Shown in pieces: positions 1 to 8,425 of a stretch of 21,282 nt of DNA (position 1 is its first letter; every line of letters starts with the position of its first letter). The position numbers were made by a program, and so were the translations under genes. The DNA comes from UBA1189 sp045654565 (GTDB lineage Bacteria; Bacteroidota; Bacteroidia; Bacteroidales; Bacteroidaceae), in assembly GCA_045654565.1 (NCBI GenBank), contig JAZONP010000113.1, positions 1 to 21,282 on the forward strand, given 5' to 3'. A model generated the notes under the pieces. It saw nothing but the letters and a program-made list of their open reading frames with translations. It searched no databases and was not told where the DNA came from.

Positions 1-300
1 CGCAATGGTATGCTGCTCATCGAACGCTACAACGACCTGCGTGCCGAGGGACACTCGGTGATGGATTGCATCATGCACGGCTCGGCCGACCGCCTGAACC
101 CCATCCTCATGACCGCCCTCACCACCGCCCTGGCACTCATCCCGCTCGCCCTCGGTGGCGACCTCCCGGGCAACGAGATACAGAGCCCCATGGCCAAGGT
201 CATCCTCGGCGGACTCGCCACCTCGACCCTGCTCAACGGCTTCGTTGTGCCGGTGATGTATATGTTAACCCATAAGAAGTCTGAGACTTCTAAATTCTAA
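1..300 (+). CDS. RND-family heavy-metal/cation efflux pump (CusA/CzcA type), C-terminal fragment
   Basis: Inner-membrane proton-driven efflux transporter, cut off by the window start; only the last ~99 residues are present. The frame opens directly with RNGMLLIERYNDL, the hallmark start of the TM10/TM11 region of RND pumps (RNG-[IM]-LLI), followed by a G-[ST]-A-x-R-L-x-P-[IV]-L-MTALT block and a final hydrophobic segment ending in NGFVVPVMY. The short tail (about 12 residues after MYM) is partly encoded by a 7-bp-type repeat that also supplies the stop. The next gene starts 10 bp downstream and encodes a TolC-type channel, so this is the usual pump/outer-membrane pair of a tripartite system; the periplasmic adaptor would be expected upstream, outside the window. 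The metal specificity (Cu/Ag versus Zn/Co/Cd) cannot be read from this fragment. Family assignment is secure. Confidence 0.92.
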   Translation, partial: RNGMLLIERYNDLRAEGHSVMDCIMHGSADRLNPILMTALTTALALIPLALGGDLPGNEIQSPMAKVILGGLATSTLLNGFVVPVMYMLTHKKSETSKF

Positions 301-314
301 ATGCTGAATTATGA
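291..314 (+). repeat. Heptad-type AT-rich repeat at the RND stop / tolC-like start junction
   Basis: The stretch TAAATTCTAAATGCTGAATT plus ATGA is a degenerate run of the ATTCTGA-type 7-bp unit seen again at 8321-8418, 9351-9379, 9809-9959 and near 19740. It supplies the RND stop codon (298-300) and runs into the start of the next gene at 311. See findings. Confidence 0.5.
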
Positions 315-1519
315 ACTATCATCGATTTATTATAGCAATTGCCGTAGTATTGTCGGTATTGACCGTCAGTGGACAAAATACTGATGGGGGAGAGGCCTCC
401 CTTTTAAGCTCTATAGAGCGCAACAACACGACCCTCATTGCCCTGCGTACCGAGGCCGAGGCACGCAAGCTGGAGAACCGTACAGGCATCACCCTTGCCG
501 ACCCCGAGGTGGGCTACAAGCACATGTGGGAGGGGGGCGAAGAGTCGGGCAACCTCTCTGAACTCACCGTGACCCAAAGCATCGACCTCGCCACCGTGAT
601 GGGACAACGCACCCGCGTGGCACGTGAGCAGAACCTTCTCATTGACGAGGAGTACCGCATGGCGCGCATGGAGATATTGCTCGATGCCCAGCTCACGCTC
701 GTGGACCTTGCCTACTACAATGCCCTGGCCGCCGAGCTCGACCGTCGTCTCGGCCATGCACACCGTGTGGTGGAGGCCGAGCGCACCCGCCTCGAGAGTG
801 GCGACACCGATGCCCTATCACACAACAACGTGCTCCTCAGCCTCTCGGCCCTCGAAGCCGAGGAAGCACGCATCGAGATGGAGCGCAACGTGCTCATCGC
901 CCGCCTCACAGCACTCAATGGGGGTGTTAATCTAGATAATCTAGAATCTCTAGATGCTCTAGAATCTCTAGATAATCTAGACAATCTAGACTTCTCTTCT
1001 TGGTATGCCGAGGCCGAGGCACATCTGCCCCAGTTGGCTCAGGCACGCCAAATGAGCGAGTTGCGCAGCGGTGAGCTTGCCCTTGCCAAGGCTTCGCACC
1101 TGCCCTCGCTATCGGCCACCTACATCAACGAGCGCCACACCGTGGGCACCCGCTCGCAGGGTGTAGCCGTAGGCGTGAGCATCCCCCTCTGGGCCAACAA
1201 GAACCGCGTGCGCTCGGCACGCACCGCCCTCCAGGCCGCCGAGGCACAACAGACGGATGCGGAGTTGCAACTGCGCAGTGCCTTCGAGCAGGAGTTTACC
1301 CGCGTCAAGGGCTTGCATCACACCGCCATGCTCTATCGCCGTGCCCTCGACGAGGCCAACAACTCGACATTGCTCGAGAAGGCCATGGACGAAGGCTACA
1401 TCTCGGTGCTCGAGTACTTGCAAGGCATCGAACTCTACTACGACTACCTCGACCGTAGCCTCAGTGCCGACCGCGATTACCACCGCGCTCTCGCCACCCT
1501 CGAGGCTTGGAGGTTGTAG
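311..1519 (+). CDS. TolC/CusC-family outer-membrane efflux protein
   Basis: 402 aa, the usual length for Bacteroidota TolC-like factors. It forms the outer-membrane channel and periplasmic tunnel for the RND pump encoded just upstream (10-bp gap, same strand). The N-terminus MNYHRFIIAIAVVLSVLTVSG reads as a signal peptide, with cleavage probably near residue 21-22. The rest is mostly long amphipathic helices in two similar halves (about residues 30-210 and 240-400), with the ADPEVGYKH block that typically follows the first helix and a C-terminal half ending RALATLEAWRL. ATG 311 is preferred over the in-frame-different ATG at 301. Odd feature: residues ~207-226 are a low-complexity [N/S/A]-L-[D/E] tract encoded by seven 9-bp repeats, located between the two halves, where it probably lengthens a loop or helix. 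The substrate is unknown. Confidence 0.9.
   Translation: MNYHRFIIAIAVVLSVLTVSGQNTDGGEASLLSSIERNNTTLIALRTEAEARKLENRTGITLADPEVGYKHMWEGGEESGNLSELTVTQSIDLATVMGQRTRVAREQNLLIDEEYRMARMEILLDAQLTLVDLAYYNALAAELDRRLGHAHRVVEAERTRLESGDTDALSHNNVLLSLSALEAEEARIEMERNVLIARLTALNGGVNLDNLESLDALESLDNLDNLDFSSWYAEAEAHLPQLAQARQMSELRSGELALAKASHLPSLSATYINERHTVGTRSQGVAVGVSIPLWANKNRVRSARTALQAAEAQQTDAELQLRSAFEQEFTRVKGLHHTAMLYRRALDEANNSTLLEKAMDEGYISVLEYLQGIELYYDYLDRSLSADRDYHRALATLEAWRL
929..990 (+). repeat. In-frame 9-bp minisatellite (TCTAGANNN x7) inside the tolC-like gene
   Basis: TCTAGA occurs seven times at exactly 9-bp spacing (931, 940, 949, 958, 967, 976, 985). The third triplet varies (TAA, ATC, TGC, ATC, TAA, CAA, CTT). 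In the gene frame each unit gives three residues such as N-L-D, N-L-E or S-L-D, so loss or gain of a unit keeps the frame. Confidence 0.97.
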
Positions 1520-1561
1520 AACATTTTGTGAGAGATTTAATAATAGATAAAATAAAATACG

Positions 1562-3874
1562 ATGAAAAAGACATTCTTATGCTTTCTTCTGATGGGAGGA
1601 TTATTGGCTTCTTGCTCAGACAAGAAGGCCGTGGCAGACTATCGTGTGGTACCACTTCCACAAGAGATTGTAACGACAGATGGCGGATGTTTTACGCTTA
1701 CGGCAAACACCCCGATTGTTTGTCAGGGCGATGAGGCGATGTTGCGCAATGCGAGCTTCCTTACCGAGTATATAAAGGAAAAGACGGAGCTCGAGTTGAG
1801 TGTGACCGATATGCCCACAACAAAGGCTATCACACTTGCCTTGGATGCCAATATCGAAAATTCCGAGAGCTACCGACTTGTGGTCGATGCCGATGGAGTC
1901 AGCATCACGGGAGCCTCTCCTGCGGGTGTGTTCTATGGCGTGCAGACCTTGCGTAAGGCGTTGCCCGTAGCGCAGGGTGGGGAGGTGTGTCTCCCTGCCG
2001 TGACCATCAATGACTATCCCCGCTTCGGATATCGTGGAGCACATCTTGATGTGTCGCGTCACTTCTTTGCCGTGGACTCGGTGAAGCGCTTCATCGATAT
2101 GCTAGCCTTGCACAATATGAACCGTTTCCATTGGCACTTGACCGATGACCAGGGCTGGCGATTCGAGATGAAGAAGTATCCCAAACTCAACACCATCGGA
2201 GCTCAACGTGCGCAGACGGTCATCGGACGCAATAGCGGGGTATATGACAGTATCCCCTATGGCCCCTATCTGTATACACAGGAGGAGTGCCGTGAGATCG
2301 TGGCCTATGCCGCCGAACGTTACATCACCGTAATCCCCGAGATTGACCTCCCCGGACATATGCAGGCGGCCTTGGCGGCCTATCCAGAACTGGGCTGCAC
2401 GGGCGGACCCTATGAGGTGTGGCAACAATGGGGTGTGTCGGACGATGTGCTTTGCGCAGGTAATGATGCCACGTTGGAGTTTATTACCGACGTTCTTGCC
2501 GAGGTCATTGACGTATTCCCTTCCGAGTATATTCATGTGGGCGGCGATGAATGTCCCAAGAGCCGCTGGGAGAAGTGTCCCAAGTGTCAGGCACGCATCA
2601 AGAAACTGGGTCTCAAGGCCGATGCGAAGAATAGTGCCGAGATGTACCTGCAGAGTTTTGTCATCGCTCATGCCGAGAAGTTCCTCAACGTCCATGGCCG
2701 ACGCATCATCGGATGGGACGAGATTCTCGAAGGCGAGCTGGCCCCCAATGCCACCGTGCACTCATGGCGTGGAGTAGGGGGTGGCCTCGAGGCGGCCAAG
2801 CGTGGTCACGATTGCATCATGTCGCCCAATATATATATGTATTTCGATTACTATCAAACGAAGCATACCGACACCGAACCTTTGGCTATAGGCGGCTATG
2901 TGCCCGTGGAGACGGTATATAACTACGAACCCATGCACCCTTCACTGACTCCCGAGGAGCAGAAGCACATCATCGGTGTGCAGGCCAACCTCTGGACGGA
3001 GTATGTCACCTCGTACCGCCATGTCGAATATATGGAACTTCCCCGCATGGCGGCCTTGTGTGAGGTGCAATGGAGTAGTGGTAACAAAGATTACGAAGAT
3101 TTCAAGCAGCGCCTGCTTTCGATGACTGACATGTATGATGTGAAGGGGTATAACTATGCTACTCATATATTTGATATCGATGGGGGCATAACTACTGATA
3201 CAGTAAAGAATGCGGTTGTTGTGACACTACGTACTATAGATGATGCTCCTATGTATTATACGCTCGACGGCACTGAACCTACTACTTCCTCGCTTCGCTA
3301 TCGGGAGCCGGTAAGCATCACGGGCGATGTGGTGTTCAAGGCCAAGGGAATAGGCAAGCGTGGGGCTACTCGTGTGTTCGAGGAGCACATCGCGTTCAAC
3401 AAGGCTACAGGACATCCTGTCACCTTGCTTCAACCCGCCCATCGTAGCTATACCTATGGTGGAGCATCGACGCTTGTTGATGGTTTGAAGGGTAGCCGCA
3501 ACTATCGTACAGGACGTTGGCTCGGGTTTGCGGGCAACGATTGCGAACTCCTCATCGACCTCCAGCAACCTACAGAGATTAGTTCAGTGTCGCTCAGCAC
3601 TTGTGTCGAGAAGGGCGACTGGATATTCGATGCTCGTGGATTCAGTGTGTGCACTTCAATGGATGGTACGAACTACACCGAAGTGTATAGCGAACAACTC
3701 CCGTCGATGGACGAATCAGATGCTAACGGCATAGCCAATCACACGTTGTCGTTTACGGCTACCGAGGCACGTTACGTAAAGGTCAAAGTGCTCGTTGAAC
3801 GCATTATCCCCGAATGGCATGGAGCACATGGCTATGCAGGATTCCTCTTCATAGATGAGGTTGCTATAAACTGA
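1562..3874 (+). CDS. GH20 beta-N-acetylhexosaminidase, surface/periplasmic lipoprotein
   Basis: 770 aa. Removes terminal beta-linked GlcNAc/GalNAc from glycans (host mucin or N-glycans, or cell-wall fragments are plausible substrates; not decidable here). The N-terminus MKKTFLCFLLMGGLLASC is a lipoprotein signal with lipobox LASC (Cys18), followed by SDKK, resembling the charged export signal of Bacteroidota surface lipoproteins. Domains in order: GH20b-like N-terminal domain (~30-145); GH20 TIM barrel (~150-535) with HWHLTDDQGWRFE and the catalytic pair in HVGGDECPKSRW (Asp329-Glu330, substrate-assisted mechanism through the acetamido group); a chitobiase/hexosaminidase C-terminal beta domain (~540-605, YYTLDGTEPT); and a discoidin/F5-8-type carbohydrate-binding domain (~615-770). 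It follows the efflux genes after 42 bp but is not functionally linked to them. There is no SusC/D pair nearby, so it is not in a visible polysaccharide-utilization locus. Confidence 0.95.
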   Translation: MKKTFLCFLLMGGLLASCSDKKAVADYRVVPLPQEIVTTDGGCFTLTANTPIVCQGDEAMLRNASFLTEYIKEKTELELSVTDMPTTKAITLALDANIENSESYRLVVDADGVSITGASPAGVFYGVQTLRKALPVAQGGEVCLPAVTINDYPRFGYRGAHLDVSRHFFAVDSVKRFIDMLALHNMNRFHWHLTDDQGWRFEMKKYPKLNTIGAQRAQTVIGRNSGVYDSIPYGPYLYTQEECREIVAYAAERYITVIPEIDLPGHMQAALAAYPELGCTGGPYEVWQQWGVSDDVLCAGNDATLEFITDVLAEVIDVFPSEYIHVGGDECPKSRWEKCPKCQARIKKLGLKADAKNSAEMYLQSFVIAHAEKFLNVHGRRIIGWDEILEGELAPNATVHSWRGVGGGLEAAKRGHDCIMSPNIYMYFDYYQTKHTDTEPLAIGGYVPVETVYNYEPMHPSLTPEEQKHIIGVQANLWTEYVTSYRHVEYMELPRMAALCEVQWSSGNKDYEDFKQRLLSMTDMYDVKGYNYATHIFDIDGGITTDTVKNAVVVTLRTIDDAPMYYTLDGTEPTTSSLRYREPVSITGDVVFKAKGIGKRGATRVFEEHIAFNKATGHPVTLLQPAHRSYTYGGASTLVDGLKGSRNYRTGRWLGFAGNDCELLIDLQQPTEISSVSLSTCVEKGDWIFDARGFSVCTSMDGTNYTEVYSEQLPSMDESDANGIANHTLSFTATEARYVKVKVLVERIIPEWHGAHGYAGFLFIDEVAIN

Positions 3875-3962
3875 GGTGAAGATGAGTGACTTTTGACAAA
3901 AATGGTTGTAAAAATTTTCTTAAAAAATAAAAGCATAACATCATATTCCATAAGAAAATCCC

Positions 3963-3970
3963 TATCTTTG
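3963..3970 (+). promoter_or_regulatory. Bacteroidota -7 box (TATCTTTG) upstream of the M16 protease gene
   Basis: TATCTTTG fits the Bacteroidota sigma-ABfr -7 consensus TAnnTTTG and is followed by GCAC, 50 nt before the ATG at 4021. I see no good TTTG -33 box 19-21 bp upstream, so strength is uncertain. It lies in the 146-bp AT-rich gap after the GH20 gene and indicates independent transcription. Confidence 0.65.
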
Positions 3971-4020
3971 CACGCATTTAGCAAAGGATAACAATTAATC
4001 AACCTAAAACAATTGTGAAT

Positions 4021-6831
4021 ATGAATTTAAGAAAACATCTCTCGGCACTCTTGCTCATGCTTGTATGTGCCTCGGCGGCTATCGCTCAGCAAATGCCGCC
4101 TATCCCCATGGACCCCAACGTTCGTGTGGGTAAATTGGAGAACGGATTGACCTACTACATCCGTCACAACAACTATCCTGAAGGACAGGCCAACTTCTAT
4201 ATCGCACAGAAGGTGGGTTCTGTTATCGAAGAGGAGAACCAGCGCGGTTTGGCTCACTTCCTCGAGCACATGTGCTTCAATGGTACAGAGAAGTTCCCCG
4301 GCAATGGTGTCGTGAAGTATCTTGAGAGCATCGGCGTTAAGTTCGGTGCCGACCTCAATGCCTACACCTCTATCGACGAGACTGTGTACAACATCGACAA
4401 TGTGCCCATGAGCGTAGCTGGTGCCGTAGACTCTTGCTTGTGGATCCTTCACGACTGGGCAGGTGCTCTCTTGCTCGAAGAGGAGGATATCGACAAGGAA
4501 CGTGGCGTTATTCATGAGGAGTGGCGCCAGCGCAACACTGCCCAGCAGCGTATGATGGAGGCTGTAGCGCTTGAGATGTATCCCGGTAGCCCCTATGGTG
4601 AGCGTTTCCCCATCGGTACTATGGAGGTGGTTGACAACTTCCCTTACTCTGCGTTGCGTGCTTACTATGAGAAGTGGTATCGCCCCGACCAACAGGCTAT
4701 CGTCGTTGTTGGTGATATCAACGTAGACGAGATTGAGGCTAAGATTAAGGATATCTTTGCTGACCTCACCATGCCTGAGAACCCTGCCGAGCGTCCCTAT
4801 TATCCTGTAGCTGACAACAAGGAGCCTATCATCGCTCTTGCTCAGGACAAGGAGCAGCAGTATGGCGTTGTATACCTCTTTGCCAAGCACGAGGCTATCC
4901 CCGCCGAGGCTAAAGGTACCATGGACTATCTTCTCGTTGACTATGCAAAGGCTATGTTTGCACAGATGATCAATAGCCGTATGAGCGAGCTCGGCATGAA
5001 CCCCGATGCTCCCTTTGTGCAGGCTTCGATATATGACGAGGAATTCTTCCTTGCCAAGACCAAAGGTGCCGTGAACGGTGTCGTTATCCCCAAGGAGGGA
5101 CAGATGAAAGAGGCTTTGTCAGTACTCTATCGCGAGATGTTGCGCATGCAACGTCACGGCTTCACTGAGTCAGAGTATGTACGTGCACGTGCCGAGTACC
5201 TCACCAACCTTGAGAGCGCTTACAACGAGCGTGCCAAGGTGAGAAGTCAGCGCTACTGTAAGGAGTATGTGCGCCACTTCATCGACAACGAGCCTATCCC
5301 CGGTATCGAGAACGAGTATGCCATCATGAATCAGGTTGCTCCTAACCTCCCCGTAGAGCTCGTGAATAGTTACGTGCAGAGCCTCATGAGCGATTCGAAC
5401 CTCGTGGTTATGGCTATGCTTCCCGAGAAGGAGGGTCTCGTACATCCTACCGATGCAGAGATTGCCCAGATCCTTGCCGATGTAGCAGCCGAGGATATCA
5501 CCGCTTACGAAGACAAGGTGTCTGACGAGCCCCTTATTGCTCAGGAACCCGAAGGTGGCAAGGTGGTTAAGGTCAAGGAGGCTAAGTATGGTTACAAGCA
5601 GCTCACTCTCTCAAATGGCGCTACTGTATATCTTAAGAGCACCGATTTCAAGGCCGATCAGATCATGATGCGCGCAGTAAGTAAGGGTGGTCAGGCACTC
5701 TACGATGCTGACGAGACCATCAACCTCGACCAGGCTGTCGATGTGATCGAAAACAATGGTATCGGTAACTTCAATACCACCGACTTGCAGAAGGTGCTTG
5801 CTGGTAAGAAAGCTCACGTATCACCCTACATCAATATGTACACTGAGGGCCTCAGTGGTAGCACTACACCGAAGGATTTCGAGACTCTCATGCAGCTCAC
5901 CTACCTTCAGTTCACCGCACCCCGCCTCGATGACGAGGCTTTCGCTTCATACAAGAACAAGATGAAGGCCATGCTCGAGAACCAAGAGCTTGATCCTCAG
6001 TCTGCACTCGGCGACACCATCGTGAAGGTACTCTACAACAACCATCCCCGCGCCATCAACATGAAGGCTGCCGATGTGGATAAGATTGACGATGCACGTA
6101 TCCTCGAAATCTACAAGGAGCGCTTTGCCAATGCTTCTGACTTTACCTTCATCTTCACTGGAGCTATCGACGAGGCTGTGGCTTTGCCCCTCATCGAGAA
6201 GTATATCGGTGGTCTGCCCACCACAGGCGGCAAGAAGGAGAAGTACGTTGATGCCAAGCTCGATATCCAGAAGGGCGAGATCAAGAATGTCTTCGAGAAG
6301 CAGATGGCTACTCCCTCAGCCACCGTATACCTCGTATATAGCGGTAAGGTGAAGTCAAATCTCAAGAACAACCTCATGATGAGCCTCACCAATCAGATTC
6401 TCGACATCATCTACACCGAAGAGATTCGTGAGAAGGAGGGTGGCACCTATGGCGTAGGCACCAGCGGTAGCATCAACGATGTGCCCAAGGAGTCGTTCCG
6501 TCTGTTGGTGATGTTCCAGACCTCTCCCGAGCTCCGCGAGAAACTCACTGGCATGGCTGTAGACCTCTTGTACAAGTTTGCCGAAGAGGGTCCCCGTCAG
6601 AAAGACCTCGACAAGGTGCGTGAGTACATGCTCAAGAAATACACCGAGAACCAGAAGGAGAACGGCTATTGGAGCAACCTCATGCTCGGCTATGCTCTTG
6701 ATGGTGTAGATTCATATAAGGACTACGAGAAGATTCTCAATAGCATCACTGCTGATGACCTCAAGAAGTTTGCCAAGAAACTCCTCAAGCAAGGTAATAC
6801 CATCGAAGTATCTATGGTAGGTGTAGAGTAA
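4021..6831 (+). CDS. M16 (pitrilysin/insulinase-like, PqqL-type) secreted zinc metallopeptidase
   Basis: 936 aa from ATG 4021; an in-frame GTG at 4015 would add two residues, but the ATG is the likelier start. MNLRKHLSALLLMLVCASAAIA is a Sec signal peptide with cleavage near AIA-QQ, so the enzyme is periplasmic or envelope-associated. The N-terminal M16 domain carries the inverted zinc motif HFLEH (His79, Glu82, His83), with the third ligand Glu160 in KERGVIHEE exactly 77 residues after His83, as in insulin-degrading enzyme (HxxEH-x76-E). An M16_C domain follows (~200-390), then a second, catalytically inert M16/M16_C pair (~530-930, with R-E-K-E-G-G-T-Y-G near the end), giving the usual clam-shell. 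It degrades oligopeptides or small unfolded proteins; the natural substrate is unknown. It is monocistronic: own promoter at 3963 and terminator at 6851. Confidence 0.95.
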   Translation: MNLRKHLSALLLMLVCASAAIAQQMPPIPMDPNVRVGKLENGLTYYIRHNNYPEGQANFYIAQKVGSVIEEENQRGLAHFLEHMCFNGTEKFPGNGVVKYLESIGVKFGADLNAYTSIDETVYNIDNVPMSVAGAVDSCLWILHDWAGALLLEEEDIDKERGVIHEEWRQRNTAQQRMMEAVALEMYPGSPYGERFPIGTMEVVDNFPYSALRAYYEKWYRPDQQAIVVVGDINVDEIEAKIKDIFADLTMPENPAERPYYPVADNKEPIIALAQDKEQQYGVVYLFAKHEAIPAEAKGTMDYLLVDYAKAMFAQMINSRMSELGMNPDAPFVQASIYDEEFFLAKTKGAVNGVVIPKEGQMKEALSVLYREMLRMQRHGFTESEYVRARAEYLTNLESAYNERAKVRSQRYCKEYVRHFIDNEPIPGIENEYAIMNQVAPNLPVELVNSYVQSLMSDSNLVVMAMLPEKEGLVHPTDAEIAQILADVAAEDITAYEDKVSDEPLIAQEPEGGKVVKVKEAKYGYKQLTLSNGATVYLKSTDFKADQIMMRAVSKGGQALYDADETINLDQAVDVIENNGIGNFNTTDLQKVLAGKKAHVSPYINMYTEGLSGSTTPKDFETLMQLTYLQFTAPRLDDEAFASYKNKMKAMLENQELDPQSALGDTIVKVLYNNHPRAINMKAADVDKIDDARILEIYKERFANASDFTFIFTGAIDEAVALPLIEKYIGGLPTTGGKKEKYVDAKLDIQKGEIKNVFEKQMATPSATVYLVYSGKVKSNLKNNLMMSLTNQILDIIYTEEIREKEGGTYGVGTSGSINDVPKESFRLLVMFQTSPELREKLTGMAVDLLYKFAEEGPRQKDLDKVREYMLKKYTENQKENGYWSNLMLGYALDGVDSYKDYEKILNSITADDLKKFAKKLLKQGNTIEVSMVGVE

Positions 6832-6850
6832 TCCTTACATCTGGAATATA

Positions 6851-6890
6851 AAAAATAGAGCCTGGTCTTCTGACTGGGCTCTATTATTAT
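6851..6890 (+). terminator. Rho-independent-type terminator after the M16 gene
   Basis: Perfect 9-bp stem AATAGAGCC (6854-6862) / GGCTCTATT (6877-6885), preceded by A-rich sequence and followed by TATTATAT. It lies 20 bp past the stop codon. The A-rich 5' flank lets it also work for the opposite strand. Confidence 0.8.
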
Positions 6891-6939
6891 ATGGGGGATA
6901 ATATAGCAGTTGTCCACCAACACTAAAATCTCATCGATG

Positions 6940-7057
6940 GTGTCATCCCGACAAAGCGAAGCGCCGAGGGATCTCGCGCAGGGACTCTGCCAGGGCACAC
7001 TGCGAGATTGCCTTAACGGCGACCTAAAGGTTGTCTCGCTTTTTCTCGAAATGACAC
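6940..7057. repeat. Palindromic multi-hairpin intergenic element (GTGTCAT...ATGACAC ends)
   Basis: The 414-bp gap between the M16 and serC genes contains a more GC-rich 118-bp block bounded by GTGTCAT (6940-6946) and ATGACAC (7051-7057). Inside are ATCTCGC (6971-6977) / GCGAGAT (7002-7008) and a smaller GCAG/CTGC hairpin between them. The ends GTCATcCCGA and TCGAAATGAC resemble the REP-like palindromes with GTCATTTCGA ends that I recall as common between Bacteroidota genes. No ORF is supported. CGACCTAAAGGTT (7020-7032) inside it recurs at 18879-18891. The rest of the gap holds the M16 terminator and the serC promoter. Confidence 0.6.
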
Positions 7058-7178
7058 GAGACATTTTGGACAATATCTATATTATTACATAGGATTTTGT
7101 TTTCTTCATCGTTTTAAGAGTTCTTTGGGGCCTAAAAAAATGCTAAAAAACATGTATGAAAAAATAATCCCTCAAGAT

Positions 7179-7210
7179 TTTGTTAAAGTAATGTAAACTC
7201 TTTACATTTG
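7179..7210 (+). promoter_or_regulatory. serC promoter (TTTG - N20 - TACATTTG)
   Basis: The -33 box TTTG (7179-7182) and -7 box TACATTTG (7203-7210) are separated by 20 bp, a full match to the Bacteroidota housekeeping consensus. The -7 box ends 35 bp before the serC ATG. It probably drives the whole serine locus. Confidence 0.85.
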
Positions 7211-7245
7211 CTATCAAGAATATTAACATTTAAAGTTGTTAAGGT

Positions 7246-8316
7246 ATGAAGAAACATAATTTTTGTGCAGGACCATCTATCTTGCCACGTGAAGTGATTG
7301 AGCAGACTGCTCAGGCGATTTTGGATTTCAATGGCTCTGGTCTTTCTATATTGGAGATAAGTCATCGCTCGAAGGATTTCCAGGCGGTGATCGATGAGGC
7401 AGTAGCACTCTTCAAGGAGATACTCAACATCCCTGAGGGCTATTCGGTACTCTTCCTCGGTGGTGGCGCCAGCATGCAGTTCTGCATGGTGCCCTACAAC
7501 TTCCTCGAGAAGAAGGCAGCCTATCTGAATACAGGTGTATGGGCCAAGAAGGCTCTCAAGGAGGCCAAAGGTTTCGGTGAGGCCGTTGAGGTAGCCTCTT
7601 CGGCTGATACGACATTCAACTATATTCCGAAGGGATATACCATCCCCGAGGATGCCGACTATTTCCATGTGACCAGCAACAATACCATCTATGGTACTGA
7701 GATTCGTGAGGATCTGGACTCACCGGTGCCTATGATTGCCGACATGTCGTCAGACATCTTCTCTCGTCCTGTTGACATCTCAAAGTATATCTGTATCTAC
7801 GGTGGCGCTCAGAAGAACTTGGCCCCTGCAGGTGCTACGTTCGTGATTGTGAAGGATGAGGCGTTGAACAAGGTCTCTCGCTACATTCCCACCATGCTCA
7901 ACTATCAGACTCACATCGAGGGTGGCTCCATGTTCAACACACCTCCCGTATTGCCCATCTACTCGGCTATGCTCACCTTGCGTTGGATCAAGGCCAACGG
8001 TGGAGTAGAGGAGATGGCTCGTCGTGCCAAGGAGCGTGCCGAACTGCTCTATGGCGAGATCGACCGCAATAAGATGTTCCGTGCCACGGTGACCAATCCC
8101 GAAGACCGCTCATACATGAACATCTGCTTCGTGATGAACGACGAGTACAAGGACCTCGAAGCCGACTTCATGAAGTTCGCCACCGAAAGAGGTATGGTAG
8201 GTATCAAGGGACACCGCTCGGTGGGTGGTTTCCGTGCATCATGCTACAATGCCATGCCCCTCGAGAGTGTGCAAGCCCTTGTCGATTGCATGAAGGAGTT
8301 TGAAAGCCTGCACTAA
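7246..8316 (+). CDS. serC: Phosphoserine aminotransferase
   Basis: 356 aa, full length. PLP enzyme of class V aminotransferases that converts 3-phosphohydroxypyruvate plus glutamate to O-phosphoserine (second step of serine synthesis; also acts in PLP synthesis through 3-hydroxy-4-phospho-threonine). Recognisable blocks: N-terminal NFCAGPSILPREV, then SILEISHRSKDF, LFLGGGASMQF, and the PLP-lysine motif YGGAQKNLAPAG with Lys190; the C-terminus has GIKGHRSVGGFRASCYNA, a phosphate-binding signature of SerC. ATG 7246 lies 35 bp after a consensus -7 box and starts with the conserved MKKHNFCAGP. serA follows after 109 bp that contain an inverted heptad-repeat structure, so SerC and SerA are probably co-transcribed but may be differentially processed. 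Confidence 0.97.
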   Translation: MKKHNFCAGPSILPREVIEQTAQAILDFNGSGLSILEISHRSKDFQAVIDEAVALFKEILNIPEGYSVLFLGGGASMQFCMVPYNFLEKKAAYLNTGVWAKKALKEAKGFGEAVEVASSADTTFNYIPKGYTIPEDADYFHVTSNNTIYGTEIREDLDSPVPMIADMSSDIFSRPVDISKYICIYGGAQKNLAPAGATFVIVKDEALNKVSRYIPTMLNYQTHIEGGSMFNTPPVLPIYSAMLTLRWIKANGGVEEMARRAKERAELLYGEIDRNKMFRATVTNPEDRSYMNICFVMNDEYKDLEADFMKFATERGMVGIKGHRSVGGFRASCYNAMPLESVQALVDCMKEFESLH

Positions 8317-8320
8317 TTTA

Positions 8321-8418
8321 TAATTCTGAATTCTGAATCCTGAATTCTTCACCATCCTATGATAACTTCGAATGGGTGTGCATGATAATTCAGCATTCAG
8401 AATTCAAAAATCAGCATT
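8321..8418. repeat. Inverted heptad-repeat hairpin between serC and serA
   Basis: The left arm (8327-8346) and the reverse complement of the right arm (8387-8406) match at 19 of 20 positions (TGAATTCTGAAT-C/G-CTGAATT). Partial heptads extend the arms on both sides. The ~40-nt core also contains CACCAT facing ATGGGTG with a bulge. The transcript should fold into a long stem. Confidence 0.85.
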
Positions 8419-8425
8419 AAACGAC

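Noticed and set aside
4027..4890. 287-aa minus-strand ORF
   Set aside because: Antisense shadow of the clearly conserved M16 protease.
8372..8425. 18-residue N-terminal extension of SerA from ATG 8372
   Set aside because: Encoded by the inverted heptad repeat and not expected in SerA; MKVLLLTDKP at 8426 is the conserved start.
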